Source of the DNA: Pseudomonas fluorescens
GTDB lineage: Bacteria > Pseudomonadota > Gammaproteobacteria > Pseudomonadales > Pseudomonadaceae
DNA: 47,524 bases
Direction: 5' to 3'
Assembly: GCF_000968015.1 (NCBI RefSeq)
Contig: NZ_LACH01000045.1
Coordinates: 1 to 47,524 of the forward strand
Below the pieces are notes generated by a model that had not been told where the DNA came from, made no database searches, and saw only the letters and a list, made by a program, of their open reading frames with translations. Positions 1 through 7,968 of this stretch are shown here, in pieces (within the stretch, counting starts at the first letter, position 1; each line of letters opens with the position of its first letter). The position numbers and the translations under genes are program-made.

Positions 1-77
1 ACCTATTTCAGGACTAGACAGTTGAATTTGGGTATTGGATGGGCTTCGCACTGAAGGATGCGGGGCTTGTTATGGCG

Positions 78-175
78 CCATCGCGGGCAAGCCCGCTCCC
101 ACAGGGGGATTTGTGATGGATCGCGATAGTGTTTACGACTGAGGTTATGTGGGAGCTGGCTTGCCTGCGATAGGG
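78..175. repeat. Diverged REP pair at the left edge
   Basis: Two REP-like copies face each other. One at about 79-103 has the core GCGGGCAAGCCCGCTCCCAC; the inverted one at about 149-173 reads GTGGGAGCTGGCTTGCCTGC. They differ from the commoner GCGAGCAAGCTCGC type elsewhere in the window, so they are either an older pair or another REP subclass. They lie just downstream of the rssC stop and could stabilise or end that transcript. Bases 1-77 show nothing I can identify. Confidence 0.7.
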
Positions 176-182
176 CCTGCGA

Positions 183-665
183 TCAGTGACGCTCGAGGGC
201 ATTCACCAGATCATGGAATGCTTCACGATTGGAGTCGTTGAGGCCCATGAGGATCTTGTGCGCTTCGAGCACTTTGATCCGCACCACTTCTTCGGACTGA
301 TCCTGGTCTGGCAGGTCGGTCAGGCACTCAGGGCACGGGATCGGGCGGTCAACGATGTTGAACACTTGCTCGAAGCCCATGGACTGCAGCAGACGGGTGA
401 TGTCTTCGTGGGTGGTGACGACGGTCGGCAGCAAGCCGACCTTTTGCCGCGACAGGATCGACAGCTTGGCCAAAAGGCCAAGGGTGGTGCTGTCGATGCT
501 GCGGGTTTCGGTCAGGTCGATCACGATTGCGTTGAAGTTCAACGCCGTGAAGATCCGCTCAATAGTCGCATCCAACGCCGAACACAGGGTCAGGCGAACT
601 TCACCGACGAACTTCAGGACGAAGGTGCCATCCTGCTCGGCGAACTGGATTCTACCGGTACTCAT
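183..665 (-). CDS. rssC: Anti-sigma factor antagonist (STAS domain), RssC
   Basis: A 160-residue cytoplasmic protein. Residues 1-110 form a STAS fold like SpoIIAA: a strand-rich start, IVIDLTETRSID at 47-58, then STTLGLLAKL, where S56, S59 and T60 are candidates for the regulatory phosphoserine/threonine. A Cys pair (PCPEC, about 110-114) and a charged helical tail follow. Its start codon shares one base with the rssB stop (TAATG), so the two are probably translationally coupled. Known family logic: the unphosphorylated antagonist binds an anti-sigma partner, and the PP2C domain of the neighbour dephosphorylates it. From orthologues I infer a role in stationary-phase (RpoS) control. No anti-sigma kinase is encoded nearby. 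Confidence 0.85.
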   Translation of the reverse strand: MSTGRIQFAEQDGTFVLKFVGEVRLTLCSALDATIERIFTALNFNAIVIDLTETRSIDSTTLGLLAKLSILSRQKVGLLPTVVTTHEDITRLLQSMGFEQVFNIVDRPIPCPECLTDLPDQDQSEEVVRIKVLEAHKILMGLNDSNREAFHDLVNALERH

Positions 666-1846
666 TAAAGATTCCTGCTCAACACCAACAGGGCGATATC
701 ATCCGGCATCTCCCCTAGCGTGGCCAATCCAAAAACCTGCCGCAGACCATCCAGGCTGCCGCCCGCTGCCTTGACCCGTTGGGGCAAAGCCGCTTCTTTT
801 TCTTTGAGTGTAGGTTCCGGCAAAAGGTCCAGAATGCCATCGGACATCAGCGTCAGGCTGAACGTCGGCGGCAGCTCCAGCACGTGGTCTTCGTAGGTGG
901 CTTCATTGAAGAGGCCCACCGGCAGACCACGCCCTTCCAGATAACGAACACTGTCTGGCGTGTACAACACAGGCAACGGCAAATGACCACCGATGCTATA
1001 GGTCAACAAACCTGTCTCCTCGTCGATGACTCCACCGACCATTGTGACGTGTTTGCCCAGCTTACAACTGATCAGGCCTCGGTTGATATGACCAAGGACC
1101 TCTGAAGGCTTGAATTCCGGCAATGTACCGCTGCGCTTGGACTCGAACAGCAAGCGCGTGGTCATGAACTTCAGCAGTACGGTAACGAAGGCTGAAGAGG
1201 CGCCATGACCGGAAACGTCCGCCAGGTAGAAGGCTACCCGACGCTCGTCGACCCGAAAGTAGTCGACGAAGTCACCCGACAGGTACAGCGAAGGGATGAT
1301 CTGGTGGGCAAACTGGAACTCGTCGATGGTCCAGGGGCTGACCGGCAGCATGTTCATCTGCACCTGGCGACCGGCGTTCTGGTCTTCCTGGAGCAGGTTC
1401 AGGCTGGCGGCGAGCTCGCGGTTGGCCTTTTCCAGCTTCTCGCGGTAGCGCTGGTTTTCCAGCAGCAGGCGCGCACGATCCAGGGCCCGGCGCACAGAGT
1501 GCTCGAGCACAGCCAGATCTTCGAGAGGCTTGATCAGGTAGTCCGCCGCGCCCAGGCGCAGGGCCTCGACCGCGTCGTTCATCACGCCGGCGCCCGAAAC
1601 CACGATCACCGGGGTTTGGGGTGACAGCTCGGTGACCTGGCGAATGAGTTCGAGTCCGCCCATCTGTGGCATGCGCAGATCGCAGATGACCAAGTCGGGC
1701 TTGTCTTGCTCGAATACCTGAAGACCCTGCTGGCCATTGCTGGCCTGCAAGACGCTGAAACCACTGTCTTCCAAATAGGCGGCGAGGCTCGCGCGCACTA
1801 CTTCGTCATCATCGATTATCAGCAGCGTGGCACTGGTTTTTGGCAT
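665..1846 (-). CDS. rssB: Response regulator with PP2C-type phosphatase domain, RssB
   Basis: A 393-residue protein. Residues 6-120 are a CheY-like receiver: acidic D12-D14, phospho-acceptor D56 in CDLRMP, and the YLIKP lysine. A helical linker (about 125-165) follows, then a SpoIIE/PP2C phosphatase domain (about 190-390) with the metal-binding motifs LADVSGHGASS, LMSDGILDLLPE and DDIALLVL. The ATG at 1846 (MPKTSATLLIIDDDE) is preferred because it starts right at the receiver; the frame is open upstream to 1975 but that stretch looks non-coding. The receiver resembles E. coli RssB, the ClpXP adaptor for RpoS, while the C-terminus is an active-looking phosphatase expected to act on RssC. First gene of a two-gene operon. 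Confidence 0.88.
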   Translation of the reverse strand: MPKTSATLLIIDDDEVVRASLAAYLEDSGFSVLQASNGQQGLQVFEQDKPDLVICDLRMPQMGGLELIRQVTELSPQTPVIVVSGAGVMNDAVEALRLGAADYLIKPLEDLAVLEHSVRRALDRARLLLENQRYREKLEKANRELAASLNLLQEDQNAGRQVQMNMLPVSPWTIDEFQFAHQIIPSLYLSGDFVDYFRVDERRVAFYLADVSGHGASSAFVTVLLKFMTTRLLFESKRSGTLPEFKPSEVLGHINRGLISCKLGKHVTMVGGVIDEETGLLTYSIGGHLPLPVLYTPDSVRYLEGRGLPVGLFNEATYEDHVLELPPTFSLTLMSDGILDLLPEPTLKEKEAALPQRVKAAGGSLDGLRQVFGLATLGEMPDDIALLVLSRNL

Positions 1847-2155
1847 GTGGGCAAACGGCGCCAGAATTAGGTTGGCGTAGCAGGCAGGGGCTTTGTCCCG
1901 GCTCACACTACTGGATTCGCTTTCTAGCCTCTCTACTGCACTGTTTTCGAGCATTTGCCCTACACACAGGTACACCAGAGGTGCCCTTCTAAGGCGCAGA
2001 CGGTACTCCCATCCGCGGGGCGTTTCAAGCTCACGCCGATGGTCGCTTGACGTCTTTCGATTTCAAATCACCGGGAGTTATAAGAACAGGCAAAACCGTA
2101 ACGTAATGGAAGGTCCAAACCCATGAGTCAAAACGGTCCCGGAAGCCAAACGAAA

Positions 2156-2179
2156 GAAGGCGGCCCACTGGCCGCCTTC
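2156..2179 (-). terminator. Intrinsic terminator of mlaA
   Basis: A perfect 10-bp hairpin (2156-2165 with 2170-2179, loop CACT) lies 20 bases past the mlaA stop, followed on the minus strand by CTTTCGTTT. The T-tract is interrupted, so efficiency is uncertain. Confidence 0.7.
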
Positions 2180-2198
2180 ATCGTTTTACCGGTCGAAA

Positions 2199-2888
2199 TC
2201 AAAAATCATCTTCGACCTGGCCGTCTTTGACTTTGAATTCGCGGTTCTGCAAGTACGCATTGCGGATGAAGGTGTACTTGTCGCCGGTGATCAGCTTCTC
2301 GCTCGACAGCAGACTGGCGCGGGTGTCGATGATGTTCAGGCCGAAGATCGAGTTACGCACGGGCACGTCGTTAATGTACGGGTACGGGCCGGTGTAGCCG
2401 TCGACATACTTGGACGGCGCGTCACGCAGGGTGCTTGGGCCCAGAAGCGGCAGCATCACGTATGGGCCGCTGCCTACGCCCCAGTAGCCGAGGGTCTGGC
2501 CGAAATCTTCGTCATTGCGTTGCAGGCCCATCTTGGTGCCCACATCGAAGAAGCCCAGCAGGCCGAAGGTGGTGTTGAAGATCAAGCGTGCGGTGTCGAC
2601 GCCAGCGGCGGCCGGTTTGGCCTGCAAGATATCGTTGGCAAGGTTGGTGACTTCACCGACGTTGCGGAACATGTTGTGGATGCCGTCTTCAAGGAATTGC
2701 GGCGTCACGAACTGATAGCCCTGGGCCAAAGGCTTCAGCGCATAGGTGTCGAGCACATCGTTGAACTTGTAGATCGGGCGGTTGATGCTTTCCCAAGGGT
2801 CATCTTCCGAGGCTGCCTGGGCAACGAACGGAACCAGCAATACGCTGGTAAACACACAAAACTGAGCTAGTTGATTGCTCCAGCGCAT
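2199..2888 (-). CDS. mlaA: MlaA/VacJ outer-membrane phospholipid asymmetry protein
   Basis: A 229-residue VacJ-family protein. In the Mla pathway, MlaA sits in the outer membrane and removes surface-exposed phospholipids, passing them to MlaC and the inner-membrane MlaFEDB complex. Residues 1-25 form a signal peptide ending AQA. The family hallmark DPWESINRPIYKFND follows, then the amphipathic central region and RDAPSKYVDGYT. The start at 2888 has the strong site AAGGAG 6 bases upstream; a longer frame to 2930 lacks one. Unlike E. coli MlaA there is no lipobox cysteine, so it looks like a type I signal-peptidase substrate rather than a lipoprotein. It is monocistronic, and the mlaFEDCB genes are not in this window. 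Confidence 0.93.
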   Translation of the reverse strand: MRWSNQLAQFCVFTSVLLVPFVAQAASEDDPWESINRPIYKFNDVLDTYALKPLAQGYQFVTPQFLEDGIHNMFRNVGEVTNLANDILQAKPAAAGVDTARLIFNTTFGLLGFFDVGTKMGLQRNDEDFGQTLGYWGVGSGPYVMLPLLGPSTLRDAPSKYVDGYTGPYPYINDVPVRNSIFGLNIIDTRASLLSSEKLITGDKYTFIRNAYLQNREFKVKDGQVEDDF

Positions 2889-3088
2889 AGAAAACTCCTT
2901 GGATTGTACTGGCGCGGGCGCTTGGCCCAAGCGTTAAGCGGGCTAGTATAAGACGGAAAAGCCGCTTTAGGCAGCTCCGCTGCAACGCAGCCTGCGGATC
3001 ATTCGTGATGATTGTGATCGATTCACATCAGTGTCACTCAACTGTCACCGTTGCCCCCTAGCCTTGAGGCTATTTCAGGGACGTTGAT

Positions 3089-3703
3089 ATGCCGCACGCC
3101 GAAACCTTGCCCCACATTGCACCCAGCCTGACCGCCGTCCTGTTCGGCCTCAGTGGTTGCCTGGTGGATTTCGGTGCCCGCGCACAGGGCATCCCCTCTG
3201 CCATTCACGCCGAGGCCACGCCCGGCGCACTGGATAGCCTGCGCAGCTTGCAGCAGCAGCAGATCCCCTGCGCCTGGCTCGATGAACTCCCCCCTGCCCT
3301 CAGCCATTCCCTGGCCGCTGCCTTGCCTTCATGGATCAAACCCTCGCAACACCCCGAAACAAACATCCCATGGCCGGCACCGCACGCCTGCTGGCAAGCC
3401 TTGATGACGTTGAATGTTGAACGACTGGAGGGTTGCGTGCTGGTCAGCGGCGAACCGCGATTGCTGCAAGCGGGGCTCAATGCCGGATTGTGGACGATTG
3501 GGCTGGCGTCCTGCGGCTCACTCTGCGGCCTGGCGCCCAACGAATGGCAGGCGCTGACTCAGCAGGAACGGGAATTCAAACGCGGCAAGGCAACAATGGA
3601 ACTGTTTGGTCTGGGTGTGCATTCGGTCATCGATCACCTCGGTGAACTCGACACCTGCCTGGCCGACATCAGCCTGCGCCGGCTCAAGGGCGAAAAGCCC
3701 TGA
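3089..3703 (+). CDS. Degenerate HAD-superfamily (phosphonatase-like) protein
   Basis: A 204-residue protein resembling phosphonoacetaldehyde hydrolase (PhnX). The start AVLFGLSGCLVDFGA (16-30) aligns with PhnX FDWAGTxVDFG, and the half EGCVLVSGEP to GLNAGLWTIGL (114-138) aligns with PhnX VKVDDT...GLNAGMWTVGV. The C-terminal SVIDHLGELDTCLADI also fits. However, the nucleophile Asp is Gly20, the motif-III acidic residues are replaced by Ser-Gly-Glu, and the cap is much shorter (about 204 versus 270 residues). It therefore probably lacks phosphatase or phosphonatase activity, or has a new role. No phosphonate genes lie nearby. The frame is intact, so it is not an obvious pseudogene. Confidence 0.75.
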   Translation: MPHAETLPHIAPSLTAVLFGLSGCLVDFGARAQGIPSAIHAEATPGALDSLRSLQQQQIPCAWLDELPPALSHSLAAALPSWIKPSQHPETNIPWPAPHACWQALMTLNVERLEGCVLVSGEPRLLQAGLNAGLWTIGLASCGSLCGLAPNEWQALTQQEREFKRGKATMELFGLGVHSVIDHLGELDTCLADISLRRLKGEKP

Positions 3704-3813
3704 TCGAGATCATGCAGGTTGCGCGCGAGTGGATTAATCTAAAGGTCAAGCCATAGACCTTTGGCGTGCTGCTGCGGTCTATGCCAGTGCCTATCGATAA
3801 AAGGAAGAACGCC

Positions 3814-4077
3814 ATGCCTGCCCGCGAACTGCAACAACAGCTCAATACTCTGCGCGAGCAATTGGAACAGAATCCACCGCTGACCGAAGCCGAGCGCGAA
3901 GACCTGCACGCGCTAATGCAACAGATCGAACTGGAACTGGAGCTCGAAACAAAAACCCAGGACTCCAGCCTCGCTGACAATGTGAACCTGGCCGTCGAAC
4001 GCTTCGAAATCGAACACCCGACCCTTGCTGGCACCTTGCGTAACATCGTGCAAGCCCTGGCCAACATGGGGATCTGA
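3814..4077 (+). CDS. DUF4404 family small coiled-coil protein
   Basis: An 87-residue acidic, largely helical protein. The N-terminal half (ELQQQLNTLREQLEQNPPL...) has heptad-like leucines; the C-terminal half ends HPTLAGTLRNIVQALANMGI. I recognise this pattern as the DUF4404 family of Pseudomonas and relatives, whose function is unknown. The ATG at 3814 is chosen because AAGGAAG lies 6 bases upstream; an in-frame ATG at 3766 lacks a site. There is no signal peptide or membrane segment, so it is probably cytoplasmic. It is expressed alone or at the end of a transcript with the HAD-like gene, and ends at a very strong terminator. Confidence 0.8.
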   Translation: MPARELQQQLNTLREQLEQNPPLTEAEREDLHALMQQIELELELETKTQDSSLADNVNLAVERFEIEHPTLAGTLRNIVQALANMGI

Positions 4078-4091
4078 ACCCATCAGATACA

Positions 4092-4123
4092 AAAAAGCCC
4101 CGCTATCAATAGCGGGGCTTTTT
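4092..4123 (+). terminator. Strong, near-bidirectional intrinsic terminator
   Basis: A 14-bp perfect stem (4092-4105 with 4110-4123, loop TCAA) contains AGCCCCGCTA and runs into TTTTT on the plus strand and AAAAAA-complement T-tract on the minus strand. It closes the DUF4404 gene; minus-strand transcripts leaving queF would also meet it. Confidence 0.93.
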
Positions 4124-4152
4124 ATTGTCTGCGACTTGCAATGCAATCCCCA

Positions 4153-4240
4153 GTGGGAGCGAGCTTGCTCGCGATGAGGCCGGCACATTCAACATTGATG
4201 TTGGCTGACACTCAGTCATCGCGAGCAAGCTCGCTCCCAC
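4153..4240. repeat. REP pair (inverted doublet)
   Basis: GTGGGAGCGAGCTTGCTCGC at 4153 and its inverted copy ending at 4240 flank a spacer of about 42 bases. It lies between the convergent DUF4404 gene and queF. Both copies have the GCGAT tail, making it the most symmetric doublet in the window. Confidence 0.92.
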
Positions 4241-4249
4241 ATTAGATCT

Positions 4250-5080
4250 TCATTGGCGAACCAGACGATGGTTTGGCAGTTGAACGGTTTCAGTGCTGCG
4301 ATACGGGTTGATGTCCAACCCACCGCGCCGTACATACCGCGCATACACCGTCAATTTCTCCGGTTTCAACAACCGTTGCAGGTCGAGAAAGATCCGCTCT
4401 ACGCACTGCTCATGGAAGTCGGAGTGCTGACGGAAGCTCACGATGTATTCCAGCAAACTCGCGTGATCCAGCGCTGCACCACGGTACTCCACCGCCACGC
4501 TGCCCCAGTCCGGCTGACTGGTGACCGGGCAGTTGGATTTGAGCAAATGACTGTGCACGCGCTCCTCCACGATGCGCGATTCATCGCAACGCAGCAGCTC
4601 CGGGCGCGGACGCTCATAGTTACTGACGCTGATGTCCAGATCATCAATGCACACGCCCGGCAACGCCACGACGCCTTCAGCCTCGACGTCCTTCAGGCTG
4701 CGTATCCGCACGCCGACCGGTTTACCGGCAGCGGCCGACAGGTCTTTCGCCAACGTCGCTTCAAGGCTCGCGGTGTCGGCAAACGGTGTCTGGTTCAGGG
4801 AGTTGAGGTACAGCTTGAACGACTTCGATTCGATGATATTCGGCGAATCCGCCGGGATAGTGAACTCGCCGATCGCCACCACTGGCTTGCCGGACGGCAA
4901 CAGCCACGACAGCTCGAAGCAATTCCAGAAATCCACGCCCTTGTACGGCAGGGTTTCAGCCGTCAGGCCCAGCTCGGCCCATTTCGCGGTGCGCGGGATC
5001 GGGAACAGCAAGGACGGCGTGTAGGTGGCGATGTATTCGCTGGATTTGCCCAGCGGCGAGTGTTCGGCTGCGGGATGCAT
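4250..5080 (-). CDS. queF: NADPH-dependent 7-cyano-7-deazaguanine reductase QueF
   Basis: A 276-residue bimodular (long-form) QueF, which reduces preQ0 to preQ1 with NADPH in queuosine biosynthesis for tRNA wobble position 34. The QueF motif ESKSFKLYLNS is at 84-94. The catalytic Cys is C184 in LKSNCPVTSQPDWG, with D191 and H223 spaced exactly as the Cys-Asp-His set of the E. coli enzyme. Length matches the E. coli type (about 280) rather than the short Bacillus form. It is a single gene on the minus strand with a REP doublet just after its stop; no other que genes are in the window. Confidence 0.96.
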   Translation of the reverse strand: MHPAAEHSPLGKSSEYIATYTPSLLFPIPRTAKWAELGLTAETLPYKGVDFWNCFELSWLLPSGKPVVAIGEFTIPADSPNIIESKSFKLYLNSLNQTPFADTASLEATLAKDLSAAAGKPVGVRIRSLKDVEAEGVVALPGVCIDDLDISVSNYERPRPELLRCDESRIVEERVHSHLLKSNCPVTSQPDWGSVAVEYRGAALDHASLLEYIVSFRQHSDFHEQCVERIFLDLQRLLKPEKLTVYARYVRRGGLDINPYRSTETVQLPNHRLVRQ

Positions 5081-5141
5081 GGCGGAAACCTGACTGAAGA
5101 ATCAGCGGATTCTAACAGCCTTTGCTCCCGCCTTTGAGTGC

Positions 5142-5663
5142 TTACTGACTGACAGTCAACTTGCCGACCATCCCGGCCTGGTAATGACCGGGGATGTTGC
5201 AGGCAAATTCCAGGTTGGTGGCCTTGGTGAAGGTCCAGGTCAGCTCGGCGGTTTTGCCCGGTTCGACGAGAACACTGTTGGGGTCGTCGTGTTTCATTCC
5301 ATGCTCCATACCGGCCATGGCGCCGTGGTCCATTTCCTTCATGCCTGTAGGCATCAGCATGCCGCCCTGCTGCATCTTCATCATTTCCTGCTGATGTTTG
5401 GCATGCATTGCCGCGTCACCGAGGTTGAATTCGTGCAACAACTGCCCTTTATTCACCAACACAAAACGAACCGTCTCACCGGCCTTGATATCAATCGCCT
5501 TGGGCGTGAACGACATGTCGCCCATGACGACTTCAACGCTGCGAGTCGCCTTGGCCGCCGGGGCCGGTTGGCCGAAGTCGTAGGTATGCGCCGGGGCAGC
5601 CCACGCCGGCGAGCTCAGCGCCAGCAAACACGCGACGCGCACCAGTGAATTGCGCAAAAACAT
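5142..5663 (-). CDS. Periplasmic cupredoxin with Met/His-rich loop
   Basis: A 173-residue protein with a signal peptide (1-23, cleavage after AWA) and a plastocyanin/azurin-like domain. The type-1 copper ligands appear as H77 (LLHEF), C155, H160 and M165 (ACNIPGHYQAGMVG). An insertion at 86-125 is packed with Met and His (MMKMQQGGMLMPTGMKEMDHG...), typical of copper-buffering proteins such as CopC/CopI/PcoE. The ATG at 5663 has TTGGAG 8 bases upstream; the frame is open further 5' without a site. It is divergent from a CopRS/CusRS-type system with a CopR-like box between them, so it is probably a copper-induced periplasmic copper binder or electron-transfer protein. The precise role is inferred. 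Confidence 0.85.
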   Translation of the reverse strand: MFLRNSLVRVACLLALSSPAWAAPAHTYDFGQPAPAAKATRSVEVVMGDMSFTPKAIDIKAGETVRFVLVNKGQLLHEFNLGDAAMHAKHQQEMMKMQQGGMLMPTGMKEMDHGAMAGMEHGMKHDDPNSVLVEPGKTAELTWTFTKATNLEFACNIPGHYQAGMVGKLTVSQ

Positions 5664-5725
5664 AGTCGTACTCCAACAAGATAAGGTTCGGCCTGTGGAA
5701 AACTCTAAACTGCTGCGACTGCCCA

Positions 5726-5760
5726 CAACCTGACAGCCAGATTACAACTTTGTCAGGTTG
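5726..5760. promoter_or_regulatory. Candidate CopR/CusR operator inside a 10-bp inverted repeat
   Basis: TTACAACTTTGTCA at 5742-5755 fits the copper-regulator box (TNACAA-N2-TTGTCA type). It is overlapped by a longer perfect inverted repeat, CAACCTGACA (5726-5735) with TGTCAGGTTG (5751-5760). It sits between the divergent cupredoxin and copRS-like genes and could serve both promoters. Box assignment is by consensus from memory. Confidence 0.65.
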
Positions 5761-5818
5761 ACCTGTACTCACGCTGCCCACGGTATAAAGCGTTCGTTCC
5801 ATTTGCCTCGAGTCGCCC

Positions 5819-6499
5819 ATGAAACTGCTGATCGTCGAAGACCAACCGAAAACCGGCCACTACCTGCGCCAAGGCCTGACCGAGGCCGGTTTCAATACTG
5901 AACTGGTGGCGGACGGCAGCACCGGCCAGCAACTGGCGCTGACCGGCGATTACGCGCTGTTGATCCTCGATGTGATGCTGCCCGGTCGCGATGGCTGGCA
6001 GATTCTGCAAGCGGTGCGCGGTGCCGGCCTCGACACGCCGGTACTGTTTCTGACAGCGCGAGACGCGGTGGAGGACAGGGTCCACGGCCTCGAACTGGGC
6101 GCCGACGACTACCTGGTCAAGCCTTTCGCCTTCTCCGAACTGCTGGCCCGGGTCCGAAGCCTGTTGCGCCGTGGTAACGCCACACCTCAGGAAACCAGCC
6201 TGCAACTGGCAGACTTGCGTCTGGACCTGATCCGCCGGCGGGTCGAACGCAGCGGTCAGCGCATCGACCTGACGGCCAAGGAGTTCGCCCTGCTGGAAAT
6301 GCTCCTGCGCAGGCAAGGCGAAGTCCTGCCAAAATCGTTGATCGCTTCCCAGGTCTGGGACATGAATTTCGACAGTGACACCAATGTCATCGAGGTGGCA
6401 ATCCGTCGTTTGCGCCTGAAGATCGACGATGAATTCCCCAACAAGCTGATTCACACCGTGCGTGGCATGGGTTACGTCCTTGAAGAGCGCCCCGCCTGA
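5819..6499 (+). CDS. copR: Heavy-metal response regulator (CopR/CusR type)
   Basis: A 226-residue OmpR-class regulator. The receiver (1-118) has E7-D8, phospho-acceptor D51 in LDVMLPGRDGW, and K101 in YLVKPF. The winged-helix domain (about 128-224) includes LTAKEFALLEMLLRRQGEVLPK and the recognition helix region NVIEVAIRRLRLKID, then HTVRGMGYVLE. The motif VWDMNFDSDTNVIEVAIRRLR is characteristic of CopR/CusR/CzcR-type metal regulators. The stop overlaps the kinase start by one base (TGATG). The divergent cupredoxin argues for copper rather than zinc or cadmium as the signal, but this is inference. Confidence 0.88.
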   Translation: MKLLIVEDQPKTGHYLRQGLTEAGFNTELVADGSTGQQLALTGDYALLILDVMLPGRDGWQILQAVRGAGLDTPVLFLTARDAVEDRVHGLELGADDYLVKPFAFSELLARVRSLLRRGNATPQETSLQLADLRLDLIRRRVERSGQRIDLTAKEFALLEMLLRRQGEVLPKSLIASQVWDMNFDSDTNVIEVAIRRLRLKIDDEFPNKLIHTVRGMGYVLEERPA

Positions 6500-7848
6500 T
6501 GCGCCGACTTTCGTTAAGCAGCCGTCTGGCGCTGCTGTTTGCGGCGTGCACCGCCGTGGTGTCGCTGTTCGCCGGGGTGTTGTTCAGCCGGGCCAGTGAA
6601 GCGCATTTCGTTGAACTCGATCAGCAGTTGCTGGACGGCAAGTTGATTGGTTTGCGTCGGGCACTTCATGACATTCAGTCGAGTGAAAGCGAAGTCAAAC
6701 TGGCCGATGAATTGAGCCGACAGGCCGATCTGTCGCTGCGGATCACCGGCAGCGACGGCAAGCGCTGGTATGACAGTTCAACAAGCCTGCCCCAGGCGTT
6801 GCCGACCCAACCGGGTTTGTCCACGGTGAGCAGCGACGGTACCGACTACCGCGTCCTCAACGCGCCGTTGTACCTCGACAAACCAGATTCGCCGCAGCTG
6901 ACCTTGCTGCTGGACATCACCCATCACCAGCACTTTCTGCAACGCATGCAGCACCTGATCTGGTTGACGGTCGGCTTGTCGGCACTGGCCACCGCCCTGC
7001 TCGGTGCCTGGGCAGCGCGCAGCGGGTTGCGCCCGTTGCTGCGCATGAGTGCGGTTGCCAGCGGCGTTTCAGCGCAATCGCTCAATGCACGCCTGCCCGA
7101 AGAAAACATGCCGCCAGAACTCGCGGAAATGGCCCACAACTTCAACGCCATGCTCGGACGCCTCGACGACTCTTTTCAGCGGCTCTCGGCCTTCTCCGCC
7201 GACATCGCCCATGAATTGCGCACGCCGTTGTCGAACCTGCTGACCCACACCCAGGTCACCCTCACCCGCCCACGCCCCATTGAGGATTACCGCGAAGCAC
7301 TGCACAGCAACCTCGAAGAACTGCAATGGATGGCGCAACTGGTCAACGATATGTTGTACCTCGCCAAGGCTGACCACGGGTTGTTGATGCCCAAGCGCGA
7401 ACCGCTGGAGCTGGCGGAAGAAGCGGATCTGTTGCTGGAGTTTTTTGCGCCGCTGGCGGAGGACGCTCAGGTCAGGTTGAGTCGTGAGGGCAGTGCGCGC
7501 ATGGAAGGTGATCGCAGCATGTTGCGGCGGGCGCTGTCCAATTTGCTGGACAATGCGTTGCGGTTTACGCCGGTCAAAGGCGAGGTTCGGGTGCGGATTG
7601 TTGAACAGCCCAAGGGATTGAGCCTGACGGTCGAGAACAGCGGCGACGGAATTGACGGGGCGTTGCTGCCGCGATTATTTGATCGATTCTACCGGGCTGA
7701 TCCGGCGCGCCAGGAAGGCAGTAGTGAACATGCGGGATTGGGGTTGGCGATCACTCAGTCAATCATCCGCGCCCATGGCGGGCAGATTCGTTGCGAATCG
7801 GATAACGGGTGGACGCGGTTTGTGATCGAATTGCCCAAGGGAGATTGA
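6499..7848 (+). CDS. copS: Heavy-metal sensor histidine kinase (CopS/CusS type)
   Basis: A 449-residue inner-membrane kinase. TM1 is about 11-30, a periplasmic sensor region runs 31-152 (with an HHQH motif at 142-145 close to TM2, a possible metal contact), TM2 is about 153-172, and HAMP follows to about 225. The HisKA motif AFSADIAHELRTPLSN carries H238. The ATPase domain shows the N-box NLLDNALRFTP, NSGDGI, FDRFYRADP and GLGLAITQSIIRAHGG. It is translationally coupled to the regulator upstream. Expected to sense periplasmic copper and phosphorylate its partner. It is intact in all catalytic boxes. Confidence 0.88.
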   Translation: MRRLSLSSRLALLFAACTAVVSLFAGVLFSRASEAHFVELDQQLLDGKLIGLRRALHDIQSSESEVKLADELSRQADLSLRITGSDGKRWYDSSTSLPQALPTQPGLSTVSSDGTDYRVLNAPLYLDKPDSPQLTLLLDITHHQHFLQRMQHLIWLTVGLSALATALLGAWAARSGLRPLLRMSAVASGVSAQSLNARLPEENMPPELAEMAHNFNAMLGRLDDSFQRLSAFSADIAHELRTPLSNLLTHTQVTLTRPRPIEDYREALHSNLEELQWMAQLVNDMLYLAKADHGLLMPKREPLELAEEADLLLEFFAPLAEDAQVRLSREGSARMEGDRSMLRRALSNLLDNALRFTPVKGEVRVRIVEQPKGLSLTVENSGDGIDGALLPRLFDRFYRADPARQEGSSEHAGLGLAITQSIIRAHGGQIRCESDNGWTRFVIELPKGD

Positions 7849-7866
7849 GGCCAGCAGGTCTGGCCT

Positions 7867-7954
7867 CATCGTCGGAACGCCGCCCGGAGCAAGCTCGCTC
7901 CCACATTAGATCTGAGTCAACTCGGTCAAGTGTGGGAGCGAGCTTGCTCGCGAT
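7867..7954. repeat. REP pair with one CCGCCCGGAGC-type tail
   Basis: The left copy reads CATCGTCGGAACGCCGCCCG, then GAGCAAGCTCGCTCCCAC (to 7904). The right copy is the standard GTGGGAGCGAGCTTGCTCGC ending GCGAT (7932-7954). It fills the space between the convergent copS-like gene and lolE. Confidence 0.9.
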
Positions 7955-7968
7955 AGCGGTGTAACGGC

